A model generated the notes under the pieces. The model was not told the DNA's origin and did not search any database. It worked only from the letters and a program-made list of their open reading frames with translations. The translations under genes were made by a program, and so were the position numbers. A stretch of DNA of 64,000 bases, taken from NCBI RefSeq assembly GCF_013409365.1, contig NZ_JACCBA010000001.1:434001-498000 (forward strand), read 5' to 3'. Below, in pieces: positions 53,099 through 61,573 of this stretch. The stretch is from Actinomadura luteofluorescens. GTDB lineage: Bacteria; Actinomycetota; Actinomycetes; Streptosporangiales; Streptosporangiaceae. How positions within the stretch are numbered: the stretch's first letter is position 1; every line of letters starts with the position of its first letter.

Positions 53099-54001
53099 CA
53101 GTTCCACCGCGGCGTCGACGGCGCCGGCGACGTCGCCGTCCGGCGGATACAGCAGGGACCGGCCCACCACCAGACCCCGCACGGTCGGCGACCGCAACGC
53201 ACGCCGCCACCCCTCACGCGCCGCACCCTGATCGGCCGCCACCTCACCGCCCAGCAGCAGCGCGGGCAGCGTGGACGCGGCCATCACCCGCTCCATGTCC
53301 GCCACCACCGGCACCTTCAACCACGTGTACGCCGACGTCGTCCCCAACCCCGAAGCGATCGCGACCGCACGCGTCATCGCCTCCGGCGACAGGTCATTGC
53401 GGACCCGCCCCTCCACCCGCCGGGAGATGAACGGCTCCACCATCGCCATCAGCCCATGCCCGGCCAGCTCCGACACCGCCCGAGCACACGCCTCCAACGT
53501 GCGCACGGTCGCCGGGTCGTCATCGTCCACCCGCACCAGCATCTTGCCACCGTCCAACCCCGACGCCGCGATCGCATCCGCGCCGTAGGCCGTGAAACGG
53601 TCATCGATCTCGAACGCCGAACCCGCCAGGCCACCCCGGTTCATCGAACCGATCACGACCTTGCCCTCCAGCACGCCCAGCAGCAGCAGATCCTCGATAA
53701 TGTCCGCCGTGCCCATCACGCCGTCCACACCCGGCCGCTCCAAGGCGACGCACAACCGGTCCAGCAGCTCACCCCGATCGCCCATCGCCAGTGGATCGCC
53801 ACCGGCCGCCAGGGCGCCACGCGCCGGATGATCGGCGGCCAGCAGCATCAACCGCCCTGACTCCCCGACCAGCGAGACCTGCCTGGTCCTGCGTTCCGCC
53901 GCCTCGGCGACCGCCTCCGGACGCATCACCCGCGTCTCGGTCAGCGCCGCGATCCTCTCCGCCCGCGCGTCGGCGGGCGACACCGGAATGCCGAGAGTCA
54001 T
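53093..54001 (-). CDS. Cgl0159-type (beta/alpha)8 aldolase of the inositol cluster
   Basis: 302 aa. LMLLAADHPARGALAAGGDP is typical of the aldolase-like Cgl0159 family found in actinobacterial iol clusters, followed by a barrel with KMLVRVDDDD, VEPFISRR, KVPVVADMERVM and LLGGEVAADQGAAREGW. It is thought to replace or resemble IolJ, which cleaves 2-deoxy-5-keto-gluconate-6-phosphate (inference from context). ATGA overlap with iolC. It ends in AVDAAVELL at the iolB deletion junction, apparently complete. Confidence 0.85.
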   Translation of the reverse strand: MTLGIPVSPADARAERIAALTETRVMRPEAVAEAAERRTRQVSLVGESGRLMLLAADHPARGALAAGGDPLAMGDRGELLDRLCVALERPGVDGVMGTADIIEDLLLLGVLEGKVVIGSMNRGGLAGSAFEIDDRFTAYGADAIAASGLDGGKMLVRVDDDDPATVRTLEACARAVSELAGHGLMAMVEPFISRRVEGRVRNDLSPEAMTRAVAIASGLGTTSAYTWLKVPVVADMERVMAASTLPALLLGGEVAADQGAAREGWRRALRSPTVRGLVVGRSLLYPPDGDVAGAVDAAVELL

Positions 54002-54957
54002 GCGGCCACCTGCCCGGCCAGTGCCAGCACCTCGCCGGTGGAGGGCATCGCCGCCGAGCACGCCAGCCGGGACGCGACGATCGCGCCCGCCGCGTTGGCG
54101 AAGCCGAGGACGCGCGGCAGGTCCCAGCCCGACAGCAGCCCGTGGCAGAGGGCTCCGCCGAACGCGTCGCCCGCGCCGAGGCCGTTGACGACCTCGACCG
54201 GCACCGGCGGCGCCTCGGCGGTCCGGCCCTCGGCGTCGACGGCGAGGACGCCGTCCGGTCCGCGCTTGACGACGGCGAGCCGGACGCCCCGGTCGAGCAG
54301 CGCGCGGGCGGCCCGGTGGGGGTCGCCCTCCCCCACGGCCACCTCGCATTCGGCGACGTTCCCGACCGCGACGGTGGCGTGTTCGAGGGCCTCGCCCGCC
54401 CAGCGCCGCGCCTCGTCCCGCGACTCCCAGAACATGGGCCGGTGGTCGAGGTCGAGGACGGTGAGAGCGGCCCGGCGGCGCGCGCCCAGCGCGGCCAGCG
54501 TGGCCGTCCGGGACGGTTCGGCGCACAGGCCCGTCATCGTGGCCCACAGCACCCCGGCGCCCTCGATCGCCGACCGGTCCAGCTCGTCCGCCCGGATCTC
54601 CAGGTCGGGCGCCTTCGGGAAGCGGTAGAAGTACAGCGGGAAGTCGTCGGGCGGGAACAGCTCGCAGAAGGTGACCGGGGTCGGCAGGCCCGGGACGTCG
54701 GCGACGTACCGGTCGTCCACCCCGTATTCGGCGAGCGCCCGGCGGACGAAGCGGCCGAACGGGTCGGCGCCGGTCCGGGTGATCACGGCCGTGCGGCGGC
54801 CGTGCCGGGCGGCGGCGACCGCGACGTTGGTGGCGCTGCCGCCGAGGAACCGCGCGAACGTGTCGACCTCGTCCAGCGCGACACCGGAGGTGAGCGGGTA
54901 GAGGTCGACGCCGACGCGGCCCATGGTGATGACGTCGAAGGACGCGGGGCCGCTCAT
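53998..54957 (-). CDS. iolC: 5-dehydro-2-deoxygluconokinase
   Basis: 319-aa PfkB-family kinase. The substrate motif ARFLGGSATNVAVAAARHG and the catalytic anion-hole motif NGLGAGDAFGGAL (Asp base) are intact. VITMGRVGVDLYPL is characteristic of IolC. It phosphorylates 2-deoxy-5-keto-gluconate. ATGA overlaps join it to the IolE-like gene upstream and the aldolase downstream. Confidence 0.9.
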   Translation of the reverse strand: MSGPASFDVITMGRVGVDLYPLTSGVALDEVDTFARFLGGSATNVAVAAARHGRRTAVITRTGADPFGRFVRRALAEYGVDDRYVADVPGLPTPVTFCELFPPDDFPLYFYRFPKAPDLEIRADELDRSAIEGAGVLWATMTGLCAEPSRTATLAALGARRRAALTVLDLDHRPMFWESRDEARRWAGEALEHATVAVGNVAECEVAVGEGDPHRAARALLDRGVRLAVVKRGPDGVLAVDAEGRTAEAPPVPVEVVNGLGAGDAFGGALCHGLLSGWDLPRVLGFANAAGAIVASRLACSAAMPSTGEVLALAGQVAA

Positions 54958-55835
54958 GCGCCGATCCCCGCGAGGTACTCGACGCAGGCGCGGACGTCGG
55001 CCAGCGGGCCGGCGCCGGGGGCGGGTTCGCGGTCGAGGACGGTGTCCTGTTCCAGCACGTACCAGCCGTCGTACCCGGCCCCTTCGAGGGAGCCGATGAT
55101 GGCGGCGATGTCGACGTCCCCCGCGCCGAGCGGGCGGTAGAGGCCGGTGCGGACGGCCTCGGTGTAGGGCGTCCGGCCGTCCCTGACGCTCTCGGCGAGT
55201 GCGGCGTCGACGTCCTTGAGGTGGACGTGCGCGATCCGCCCGGCGGCGCCCGCCGCCAGCTCGACCGGGTCGGTGCCGCCGATCAGCAGGTGGCCGGTGT
55301 CCAGGCACAGCGGCACGTCCGACCCGTCGAGGACGCGCCGCACCTCGTTGGACCGTTCCACCATGGTTCCCACGTGCGGGTGGAGCACGGCCCGCGCGCC
55401 CACCTCCCCGGCCAGCGAGGCGATCCGTTCGAGGTTGGTGAGCAGCGCCGTCCAGCCGACGGTGTCGAGGGTGGGGCGCCGGTCGTAGCCCTCCAGCCCG
55501 TGCACGGCGGCCAGCACCAGCGTCGGCTCCGACTTGGAGCGTTCCATGTCGAAGCCGGCCAGGATCCGCCGGATCTCGGGCAGCGGATCGCGGTCCGGGT
55601 CGTGCAGCACGACGGGCGCGAAGCCGCCCACCGGGCGCAGCCCGTACTCGGCCAGCAGGGCGGCGCGCTCCGCGGCCCCGGCCGGCAGGAAGCCGTCCGG
55701 CCCGAACTCCGTGGCGGCCAGTCCGAGGTCGCGCATCTCCGCCAGCACCCGTCCGGGGTCCATCTGGTGCCCCCAGCCGGGCACCTCGCACACCCCCCAC
55801 GAGATCGGGGCTCCCGCGACGCGGTCGTTGATCAT
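54954..55835 (-). CDS. IolE/IolH-like sugar-phosphate isomerase/inosose dehydratase
   Basis: 293-aa TIM-barrel protein (AP-endonuclease-2 fold). Features are APISWGVCEVPGWG, LHPHVGTMVERSNEV, LCLDTGHLLIGGTDP and AHVHLKDVD, with the His/Glu/Asp metal ligands of the family. In this operon the best guess is 2-keto-myo-inositol (inosose) dehydratase. The start MINDRVAG (55835) is preferred because GGAGAT lies upstream; an in-frame ATG at 55880 is possible. First gene of the minus-strand iol operon. Confidence 0.82.
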   Translation of the reverse strand: MINDRVAGAPISWGVCEVPGWGHQMDPGRVLAEMRDLGLAATEFGPDGFLPAGAAERAALLAEYGLRPVGGFAPVVLHDPDRDPLPEIRRILAGFDMERSKSEPTLVLAAVHGLEGYDRRPTLDTVGWTALLTNLERIASLAGEVGARAVLHPHVGTMVERSNEVRRVLDGSDVPLCLDTGHLLIGGTDPVELAAGAAGRIAHVHLKDVDAALAESVRDGRTPYTEAVRTGLYRPLGAGDVDIAAIIGSLEGAGYDGWYVLEQDTVLDREPAPGAGPLADVRACVEYLAGIGA

Positions 55836-55913
55836 CGGCTCACCATCTCCCTGGGACGCGCCCGGCTCCGTACTCGGCATCGGCCTCGCCGAGTCTGCTG
55901 AAGGGCGGGAAGC

Positions 55914-55938
55914 AATGTCAATAGTTTGTTATGACATT
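55914..55938. promoter_or_regulatory. Inverted repeat between iol operon and gntR (candidate operator)
   Basis: AATGTCA (55914-55920), 11 bases, TGACATT (55932-55938), a perfect inverted repeat in a short AT-rich patch of an otherwise GC-rich intergenic region. The left arm includes a minus-strand TTGACA. It lies between the divergent iol operon and the GntR/UTRA gene, as expected for a shared operator. Confidence 0.6.
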
Positions 55939-55999
55939 ATGAGGTAATAAGCTAACCGACGGCGGCGGGTACGATCGTCCCGACGAGAGGAGGCGCCGG

Positions 56000-56737
56000 G
56001 TGTACCGACCGCGCGTGACCGTGGACCGCAGCAGCCCCGTCCCGCTGTACTACCAGCTCGCACAGCAGCTGGAGGCCGCGATACGGGAGGGCGAGCTGTC
56101 CCCCGGCACCCGCCTGGAGAACGAGGTCGAGCTGGCCGACCGGTGCGGGCTGTCGCGCCCGACCGTCCGGCAGGCGATCCAGCACCTGGTGGACCGGGGG
56201 CTGCTGGTGCGCAAGCGCGGCGTCGGCACGCAGGTGGTGCAGTCGGAGATCCGCCGCCCGATCGAGCTGACCAGCCTGCACGACGACCTGGCGGCCGCCG
56301 GGCGCGAGCCCCGCACCGAGGTCCTGGAGCTCGGCCCCGTCCCCGCCGAGGACCAGGTGGCCAAGGAGCTCGGCGTCACGCCCGGCGCCGAGGTCGTCCG
56401 GATGCGCCGCCTCCGGTTCACCGGCGACGAGCCCCTCGCCCTGCTCACCAACTACCTGCCGCTCGACCTGCTCGCGATCACCGAGGCCGACCTCGCCGAG
56501 CACGGCCTGTACGAGCTGCTGCGCGCGACCGGCATCAACCTGCGCATCGCGAACCAGACGATCGGCGCCCGCGGCGCGACGGCGGCCGAGGCCCGGCTGC
56601 TGGACGAGCGGCGCGGCGTCCCGCTGCTGACCATGACCCGCACCGCCTACGACGACAAGGGCGGCGCGATCGAGTACGGCTGCCACGTCTACCGCGCCGA
56701 CCGGTACTCCTTCGCCCTCACCCTCGTCGAGCGCTAG
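56000..56737 (+). CDS. GntR-family regulator (HutC/UTRA subgroup), probable iol regulator
   Basis: 245 aa from GTG 56000, with GAGAGGAGG upstream. The wHTH (PLYYQLAQQLEAAIREGELS, CGLSRPTVRQAIQHLVDRG) is followed by a UTRA ligand domain (REPRTEVLELGPVPA, TNYLPLDLLA, DERRGVPLLTMTRTAYDD). It is divergent from the iol operon and probably represses it in the absence of inositol or an intermediate. Confidence 0.92.
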   Translation: MYRPRVTVDRSSPVPLYYQLAQQLEAAIREGELSPGTRLENEVELADRCGLSRPTVRQAIQHLVDRGLLVRKRGVGTQVVQSEIRRPIELTSLHDDLAAAGREPRTEVLELGPVPAEDQVAKELGVTPGAEVVRMRRLRFTGDEPLALLTNYLPLDLLAITEADLAEHGLYELLRATGINLRIANQTIGARGATAAEARLLDERRGVPLLTMTRTAYDDKGGAIEYGCHVYRADRYSFALTLVER

Positions 56738-56787
56738 CGGGCCCGCCGGGGCCCGGCCGGCCAACGCCCGGTGAAATCTCTTGATCA

Positions 56788-56821
56788 ATTAGAGCGCTCT
56801 ATTGAATTAGAGCGCTCTAAT
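56788..56821 (+). promoter_or_regulatory. Tandem LacI-type operators ahead of phytase
   Basis: Two AGAGCGCTCT palindromes (56791-56800 and 56809-56818), centres 18 bp apart. The second is part of the perfect 16-mer ATTAGAGCGCTCTAAT. The centre CG and symmetry are typical of LacI-family sites, and a LacI gene follows the phytase gene. A second site of similar strength suggests cooperative repression. Confidence 0.75.
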
Positions 56822-56862
56822 GCCTACCGTTCAGGCATCCCCCACGCATCAGGAGGAACCCG

Positions 56863-58215
56863 ATGCAGTTGCGACCCACCCCCCAGGGCGCCCGCCTGGC
56901 GGCCGCGGCGACGACCGCCGCGCTCGCCGCGGCCTTCCTGTCGGCGGTCCCCGCGGCCGCCGACGGCGACGAGCTCGCCCAGGTCCGCGCCGCGCTGGAG
57001 ACGCCCGCGAACCTCGACGACGACGCGGGCGGCAACGCCAACGCCGACGACCCGGCCATCTGGAGCCACCCGGACGACCGCGACGGCGACCTGATCGTCG
57101 CGACCCTGAAGCAGGGCGGCCTCGCGGTGTACGACGCCGCCGGCCGGCAGATCCAGCGGCTCGCCGCCCCCACCCCGCCCCGGCCCGGCGACGAGCCCGG
57201 ACGGTTCAACAACGTCGACCTGATCTACGGCTTCCAGCTCGGCCGCCGCAAGGTCGACCTGGCCGTCGTGTCCGACCGCGGCCGCGACACCGTCCGCGCC
57301 TACGCGATCGACCCCGCGAAGGCCGAGGCCCACCGGGCCCCGCTCACCGACGTCACCGACCCCGCCGCCCCGCCCGTCTTCTCGTCCTCCCTCGACGAGA
57401 TCAACGAGCAGGCGACGGCGTACGGGCTGGCGTCCTGGAAGGACTCCCGCGGCACCTCCTACGTCGCGCTGAGCCGCCGGCACACCTCACGGATCGGCAC
57501 CGTCCGGCTGGAGGCCACCGCCGCGGGCACCATCACCTACCGGCACGTCCGCGACGTCGACCTGCCCACCTCGTTCGCGCTGCCGGGCGGCGGCACCTGG
57601 GCTCCGTGCGAGGACCCCGGCGAGGGACCGCAGGTCGAGGGCATGGTCGCCGATCCCGAGAACGGGGTGCTCTTCGCCGCCCAGGAGGACGTCGGCATCT
57701 GGCGCATCCCGCTGGGCGGCGGCTCGCCGCAGCTCGTCGACAAGGTCAGGGAGTACGGCGTCCCCGCCTCCTACGACCCCGAGACCGAGGAGTGCGCCCC
57801 GAGCGGACCCGACCCCGGCGCCGGAGGCACGCACCTCACCGCCGACGCCGAGGGCCTGTCCATCTACCGGCAGGACGACGGTGAGGGCTACCTGCTCGCC
57901 TCCAGCCAGGGCGACGACACCTTCGTGGTCTACGACCGCCAGGACCCGCGCCGGTACCTCGGCCACTTCCGCGTCGCCCCCGGCGCCACGGTCGACGGCT
58001 CGGAGGTCTGTGACGGGGCGATGGTGACCAGCGCCCCCGTCGGAGGGTTCGGCAAGGGCCTCCTCGTCGTCCACGACGGTGTCAACACCCCCGTGGTCAC
58101 CGACGGGAACGGCGAGGTCAGGGAGAACACCAACTTCAAGCTGGTCGACTGGGAGGATGTGGCGGACCCGCTCGACCTGGACGTCACGCCCGGCGACTGG
58201 GATCCGCGCGACTAG
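56863..58215 (+). CDS. Secreted beta-propeller phytase (3-phytase type)
   Basis: 450 aa with a Sec signal peptide (MQLRPTPQGAR, Ala-rich core, AVPAAA cleavage). Beta-propeller phytase landmarks are ANADDPAIWSHP, LIVATLKQGGLAVYD, NNVDLIYGF, SDRGRDTVRAY, VEGMVADPENGVLF, ADAEGLSIY and ASSQGDDTFVVYDR. These calcium-dependent enzymes remove phosphates from phytate (inositol hexakisphosphate) outside the cell. GGAGG precedes the ATG. Tandem LacI sites control it, and it neighbours inositol-catabolic and phosphate-uptake genes. Confidence 0.92.
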   Translation: MQLRPTPQGARLAAAATTAALAAAFLSAVPAAADGDELAQVRAALETPANLDDDAGGNANADDPAIWSHPDDRDGDLIVATLKQGGLAVYDAAGRQIQRLAAPTPPRPGDEPGRFNNVDLIYGFQLGRRKVDLAVVSDRGRDTVRAYAIDPAKAEAHRAPLTDVTDPAAPPVFSSSLDEINEQATAYGLASWKDSRGTSYVALSRRHTSRIGTVRLEATAAGTITYRHVRDVDLPTSFALPGGGTWAPCEDPGEGPQVEGMVADPENGVLFAAQEDVGIWRIPLGGGSPQLVDKVREYGVPASYDPETEECAPSGPDPGAGGTHLTADAEGLSIYRQDDGEGYLLASSQGDDTFVVYDRQDPRRYLGHFRVAPGATVDGSEVCDGAMVTSAPVGGFGKGLLVVHDGVNTPVVTDGNGEVRENTNFKLVDWEDVADPLDLDVTPGDWDPRD

Positions 58216-58232
58216 CGACGAACCGCACCGAC

Positions 58233-58267
58233 GCGAGTCGCCGCCATGCCCCATGGCGGCGACTCGC
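58233..58267 (+). terminator. 16-bp perfect hairpin after phytase
   Basis: GCGAGTCGCCGCCATG, loop CCC, then the exact complement (58252-58267), 17 bases after the phytase stop and 21 before the lacI ATG. There is no T-tract. It may reduce read-through into lacI. Confidence 0.7.
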
Positions 58268-58288
58268 CGTACCCGGGGAGAACACCGC

Positions 58289-59203
58289 ATGGCCCATCCG
58301 ACCCTGGAGGACGTGGCGGCGCGCGCCGGAGTGTCGCGCGCGCTCGTGTCGCTGGTGATGCGCGGCTCCCCCAAGGTCGGCAAGGAGCGCCGCGAGGCGG
58401 TGCTCCGGGCGGCCCGGGAACTCGGCTACCGGCCCAACATGATGGCGCGGAGCCTCGCGGCCGGACGGACGGGCATGATCGGCGTGCTCCTCTCCGATCT
58501 CCACGACCCCTGGTCCTCCGCGGTCCACGACGGGCTGGCCGACGAGGCCGCCCGGCGCGGCGTCCGGCTGCTGCTGGCCACCGGGCGCGGCAGCCCGGCA
58601 CGCGAGCGGGCCGCCCTGGACGACCTGCTCGACCTGCGCCCGGACGGTGTCGTCCTGGCCGGGCCGAAGCTGGCCGCCGCCGACATCGAGCGCGCCGCGG
58701 CCAGATGCGCCGTGACCGTGGTCGGGCGCTCCGTCCGCTCCGACCGCGTCGACTGCGTGACCGGCGACGGCGCCGCGGCCGTCGCGCGGGCGCTCGGGCA
58801 CCTGGCGGACCTCGGGCACCACCGCGTCGCCTGCCTCGACCTCGGCCCGCGCCCCTCGCCGCTGCGCCGCGCGTGCCCGGACGTCGCCGCCGGCCCGGAC
58901 GAGCTGTGGCGGGCGCCCGCGCCGCCGACGGCCGTCCTCGCACTCGGCGACACCACGGGCACCGGCGCGCTCATCGCGCTGCTGCGCGCGGGCAAGCGCG
59001 TGCCAGAAGACGTCTCGCTGATCGTCCACGGCGACCCGCCGGGAGCGCGGGCCGAGGCAGTCACGACGATCGCCTCACCGCCCGCGGAGCTGGGCCGCGA
59101 GGCCGCGGCGCTCCTGCTGGAACGGATCGGCGAGGGGGCGCGGTCGACGGCGCGGCGCGTCACCGTCCCGCCGCTCCTGAACGAGCGCGGCACCGTCCGG
59201 TAA
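58289..59203 (+). CDS. LacI-family regulator, shorter than usual
   Basis: 304 aa. HTH and hinge: TLEDVAARAGVSRALVSLVM, REAVLRAARELGYRPN, ARSLAAGRTGMIGVLL. The core has DLHDPWSSAVHDGLADEA, RPDGVVLAGP, GHHRVACLDLGP and TTIASPPAELGREAA. LacI proteins are usually 330-345 aa; here about 25-30 residues between the VACLDL strand and the VLALGD strand (normally a GYRDAL-type helix and the next strand) are missing. It probably still binds the AGAGCGCTCT sites, but ligand response may be altered. GGGGAG lies 10 bases before the start. Confidence 0.88.
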   Translation: MAHPTLEDVAARAGVSRALVSLVMRGSPKVGKERREAVLRAARELGYRPNMMARSLAAGRTGMIGVLLSDLHDPWSSAVHDGLADEAARRGVRLLLATGRGSPARERAALDDLLDLRPDGVVLAGPKLAAADIERAAARCAVTVVGRSVRSDRVDCVTGDGAAAVARALGHLADLGHHRVACLDLGPRPSPLRRACPDVAAGPDELWRAPAPPTAVLALGDTTGTGALIALLRAGKRVPEDVSLIVHGDPPGARAEAVTTIASPPAELGREAAALLLERIGEGARSTARRVTVPPLLNERGTVR

Positions 59204-59600
59204 CCCGCTTCCCGGCGTCGGCGGCGGCCCTCCAGGCCCCGGAAGCGACGCCCGCAGGCGTGCCCTCCCGGCTCCGGCCGGGTGCGCCGCACGCCCTTCA
59301 CGCATGCCCGCGGTACACGGATTCGCGTGCTCGCGCACCGGTTTTGGCCGCACGCGGCCGTCGGAGCCGAGCCGTGTGCCGGCGTTTCCCCAGCTCCGCC
59401 CAGTTGACGGGCCGGTACGGCAAGACGCCAGTCCAAGTAAGAACGTCAAGATGTAAGAACAAAGTCTTGACTGCCGTTCCGGCCCGGGCTACAAATGTGG
59501 CCCGAACCACACCAAGATGACGAGCAGATGAACAACCGGTGTCCGCCGCCGGTCCATCAGATGAACTCGCCATCCGATCGGACGGGACATGGGAGGCACC
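59204..59600 (+). promoter_or_regulatory. Intergenic region with strong promoter for the iolG-like/pit operon
   Basis: 397 bp, no gene seen. The best element is -35 TTGACT (59467-59472), 17-bp spacer, -10 TACAAA (59490-59495). Over the -35 lies an inverted repeat GTCAAGA (59445-59451)/TCTTGAC (59465-59471), and a direct repeat GTAAGAAC occurs at 59437-59444 and 59453-59460. Both suggest a regulator site. The patch is AT-rich compared with its surroundings. The transcript would have a leader of about 100 bases. Confidence 0.65.
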
Positions 59601-60596
59601 ATGCGGGTCGGACTGCTGGGCGCGGGGCGGATCGGGGCGTCGCACGCCCGGTTCCTGGGCGGCCATCCCCAGGTCGACAGCCTGCTGATCGGAGACGCCG
59701 ACGTCCGCCGCGCCGCGGCGCTCGCCGGGCCGATCGGCGCCCGGGCCGGGGACCCGGAGACCGTGCTCACCGCCGGGCTCGACGCGGTCGTCATCGCCAC
59801 GCCGACGTCCACGCACGCCGAGCTGCTCGTCCGCGCCTGCGACGCCGGCGTCCCCGTGTTCTGCGAGAAACCGGTCGCGCCCGACCTGCGCTCGACGCTG
59901 GAGGTCCGCGACCGCGCCGCCAAGACGGGGGTGCCCGTGCACGTGGGCTTCCAGCGCCGCTTCGACGCCGGATACGCGGCGGCGCGGCAGGCCGTGCTCG
60001 ACGGACGGCTGGGAGCGCTCCACCGCGTCCACCTGGTCACCGCCGACCCGGCGCCGCCGCCGGCCGAGTACGTCCGCTCGTCCGGGGGGATCTTCCGCGA
60101 CTGCCACATCCACGACTTCGACATCCTGCGCTGGGTCACCGGGCGGGAGGTCGACTCGGTCACCGCCGTCGGCGCCAACCGCGGCGACGCCTACTTCTCG
60201 GCCGCCGGGGACGTGGACACCAGCGCCGCCGTCCTGGCCCTGGACGACGGGACGCTCGCCACGCTGCAGGGCTCGCGCTACAACGGCGCCGGCTACGACG
60301 TGCGCATGGAGCTGTCGGGCACCGCCGGCACCTGGGTGGTCGGGCTCGACGAGCGCGCCCCGCTCCGGTCGGCCGAGCCCGGCGTCGACTGGCCGCCCGG
60401 CGGCCCGTGGACCGACTTCCAGGAGCGCTTCGAACCCGCGTACGCGAACGAGATTGGAACGTTCCTGGAAATGGCCAGGGGCCGCGTGGACAGCCCCTGC
60501 ACGGTCGACGACGCGCTGCAGGCGCTCCTCGTCGCCGAGGCCGCCACGCTCTCGCTGCGCGAGGGCCGCAGCGTCCCGCTCGCGGAGATCCGATGA
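59601..60596 (+). CDS. Gfo/Idh/MocA dehydrogenase, inositol 2-dehydrogenase-like
   Basis: 331 aa from ATG 59601 (GGGAGG seven bases upstream). Rossmann motif VGLLGAGRIGASHA, VIATPTSTHAELL, catalytic-region EKPVAPDLRSTLEV and GFQRRFDAGYAAAR, then IHDFDILRWVTG with the catalytic His/Asp region. This pattern is characteristic of myo-inositol/scyllo-inositol dehydrogenases (IolG-like), the first step of inositol breakdown. ATGA overlap with the phosphate transporter shows co-translation. Confidence 0.87.
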   Translation: MRVGLLGAGRIGASHARFLGGHPQVDSLLIGDADVRRAAALAGPIGARAGDPETVLTAGLDAVVIATPTSTHAELLVRACDAGVPVFCEKPVAPDLRSTLEVRDRAAKTGVPVHVGFQRRFDAGYAAARQAVLDGRLGALHRVHLVTADPAPPPAEYVRSSGGIFRDCHIHDFDILRWVTGREVDSVTAVGANRGDAYFSAAGDVDTSAAVLALDDGTLATLQGSRYNGAGYDVRMELSGTAGTWVVGLDERAPLRSAEPGVDWPPGGPWTDFQERFEPAYANEIGTFLEMARGRVDSPCTVDDALQALLVAEAATLSLREGRSVPLAEIR

Positions 60597-61573
60597 TCTG
60601 GGCGGTGGCGTTCGGCGCGGTCGCGCTCGCCTTCGTCTGGGTGACCGGCGTCAACGACGGCGCGGCCCTGCTCGGGCTCAGCGGGCGCTACCCCCGCTCG
60701 TCCGGGCCGCTGCTGACCGCGCTGGTGCTCGTGCCCCTCGTCCTCGTCCCGCAGCTGACGGTCGCCGTCGCGCGGACGTTCACCGAGGGCCTCACCGACC
60801 TCGGCGACCGGCGCGGCGCGCTCGCCTTCCTGCTCGGCGTGACCGTCGCCCTCGCCGTCGTCGCCGCCCTCACCGGGCGCGGCCTGCCGACCAGCCTGAC
60901 CCTGGCGATCGTCGGCGGCATCGGCGGCGCCGGGCTCGGCATGGGCCTGGACGTGGCCTGGGGCGGGCTGGGCCTGGTCCTGCTCATCGGCGCCGCCGCC
61001 CCGCTGGTCGGCACGTCCGTCGGGTTCGGGCTCGGGCTCGCGTCGCGGCGCGTGCCGTCCTTCGCCGGGATGCCCGCGGCCGTCAGGACCGCCCACGTCC
61101 TGGCCTACACCGCCCAGTGCGCCGCCTACGCCGCCAACGACGGGCAGAAGATGCTCGCCGTCGTCAGCGTGGCGCGACACGTGGTGTCCACGCGGCGGCT
61201 CGGCGGGGTCGGCCCCGTCCAGCCGACCCCGGTGGTGCTCATCGCGATCGCCGTCGTCTTCTGCGCCGGCGCGCTGAGCGCCGTCCACCGGGTGGGCGAG
61301 CGGCTGGGGCGCGGGCTCGTGCTGGCCAGGCCGCTGCACGTGGTGTCCACGGAGGCGGCGGCCGCCGCGTCGGTCGCGGCCAGCTCGCTCGCGGGAGCCC
61401 CGGTCAGCATGACGCAGTCGGTCACCGCGGGGGTCGTCGGCGTCGCCGCCAGCGAGGGCGCCTCCCGGGTGCGCTGGCAGAACGTCGTCGGCATCGGCGC
61501 CGCGTGGCTGTTCACGCTGCCGCTCGCGTTCGCCGGGGGGACCCTCGGCGGCATCGCGGTGAGGGCGCTGTGA
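60593..61573 (+). CDS. PiT-family inorganic phosphate transporter
   Basis: 326 aa, about nine hydrophobic segments. The duplicated PiT signature is visible as WVTGVNDGAALLGL near the N-terminus and AAYAANDGQKMLAVV in the middle. It is a low-affinity phosphate (metal-phosphate) symporter. It lies between the IolG-like gene (ATGA overlap) and its PhoU-like accessory gene (GTGA overlap), so phosphate uptake is expressed with inositol oxidation. Confidence 0.9.
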   Translation: MIWAVAFGAVALAFVWVTGVNDGAALLGLSGRYPRSSGPLLTALVLVPLVLVPQLTVAVARTFTEGLTDLGDRRGALAFLLGVTVALAVVAALTGRGLPTSLTLAIVGGIGGAGLGMGLDVAWGGLGLVLLIGAAAPLVGTSVGFGLGLASRRVPSFAGMPAAVRTAHVLAYTAQCAAYAANDGQKMLAVVSVARHVVSTRRLGGVGPVQPTPVVLIAIAVVFCAGALSAVHRVGERLGRGLVLARPLHVVSTEAAAAASVAASSLAGAPVSMTQSVTAGVVGVAASEGASRVRWQNVVGIGAAWLFTLPLAFAGGTLGGIAVRAL

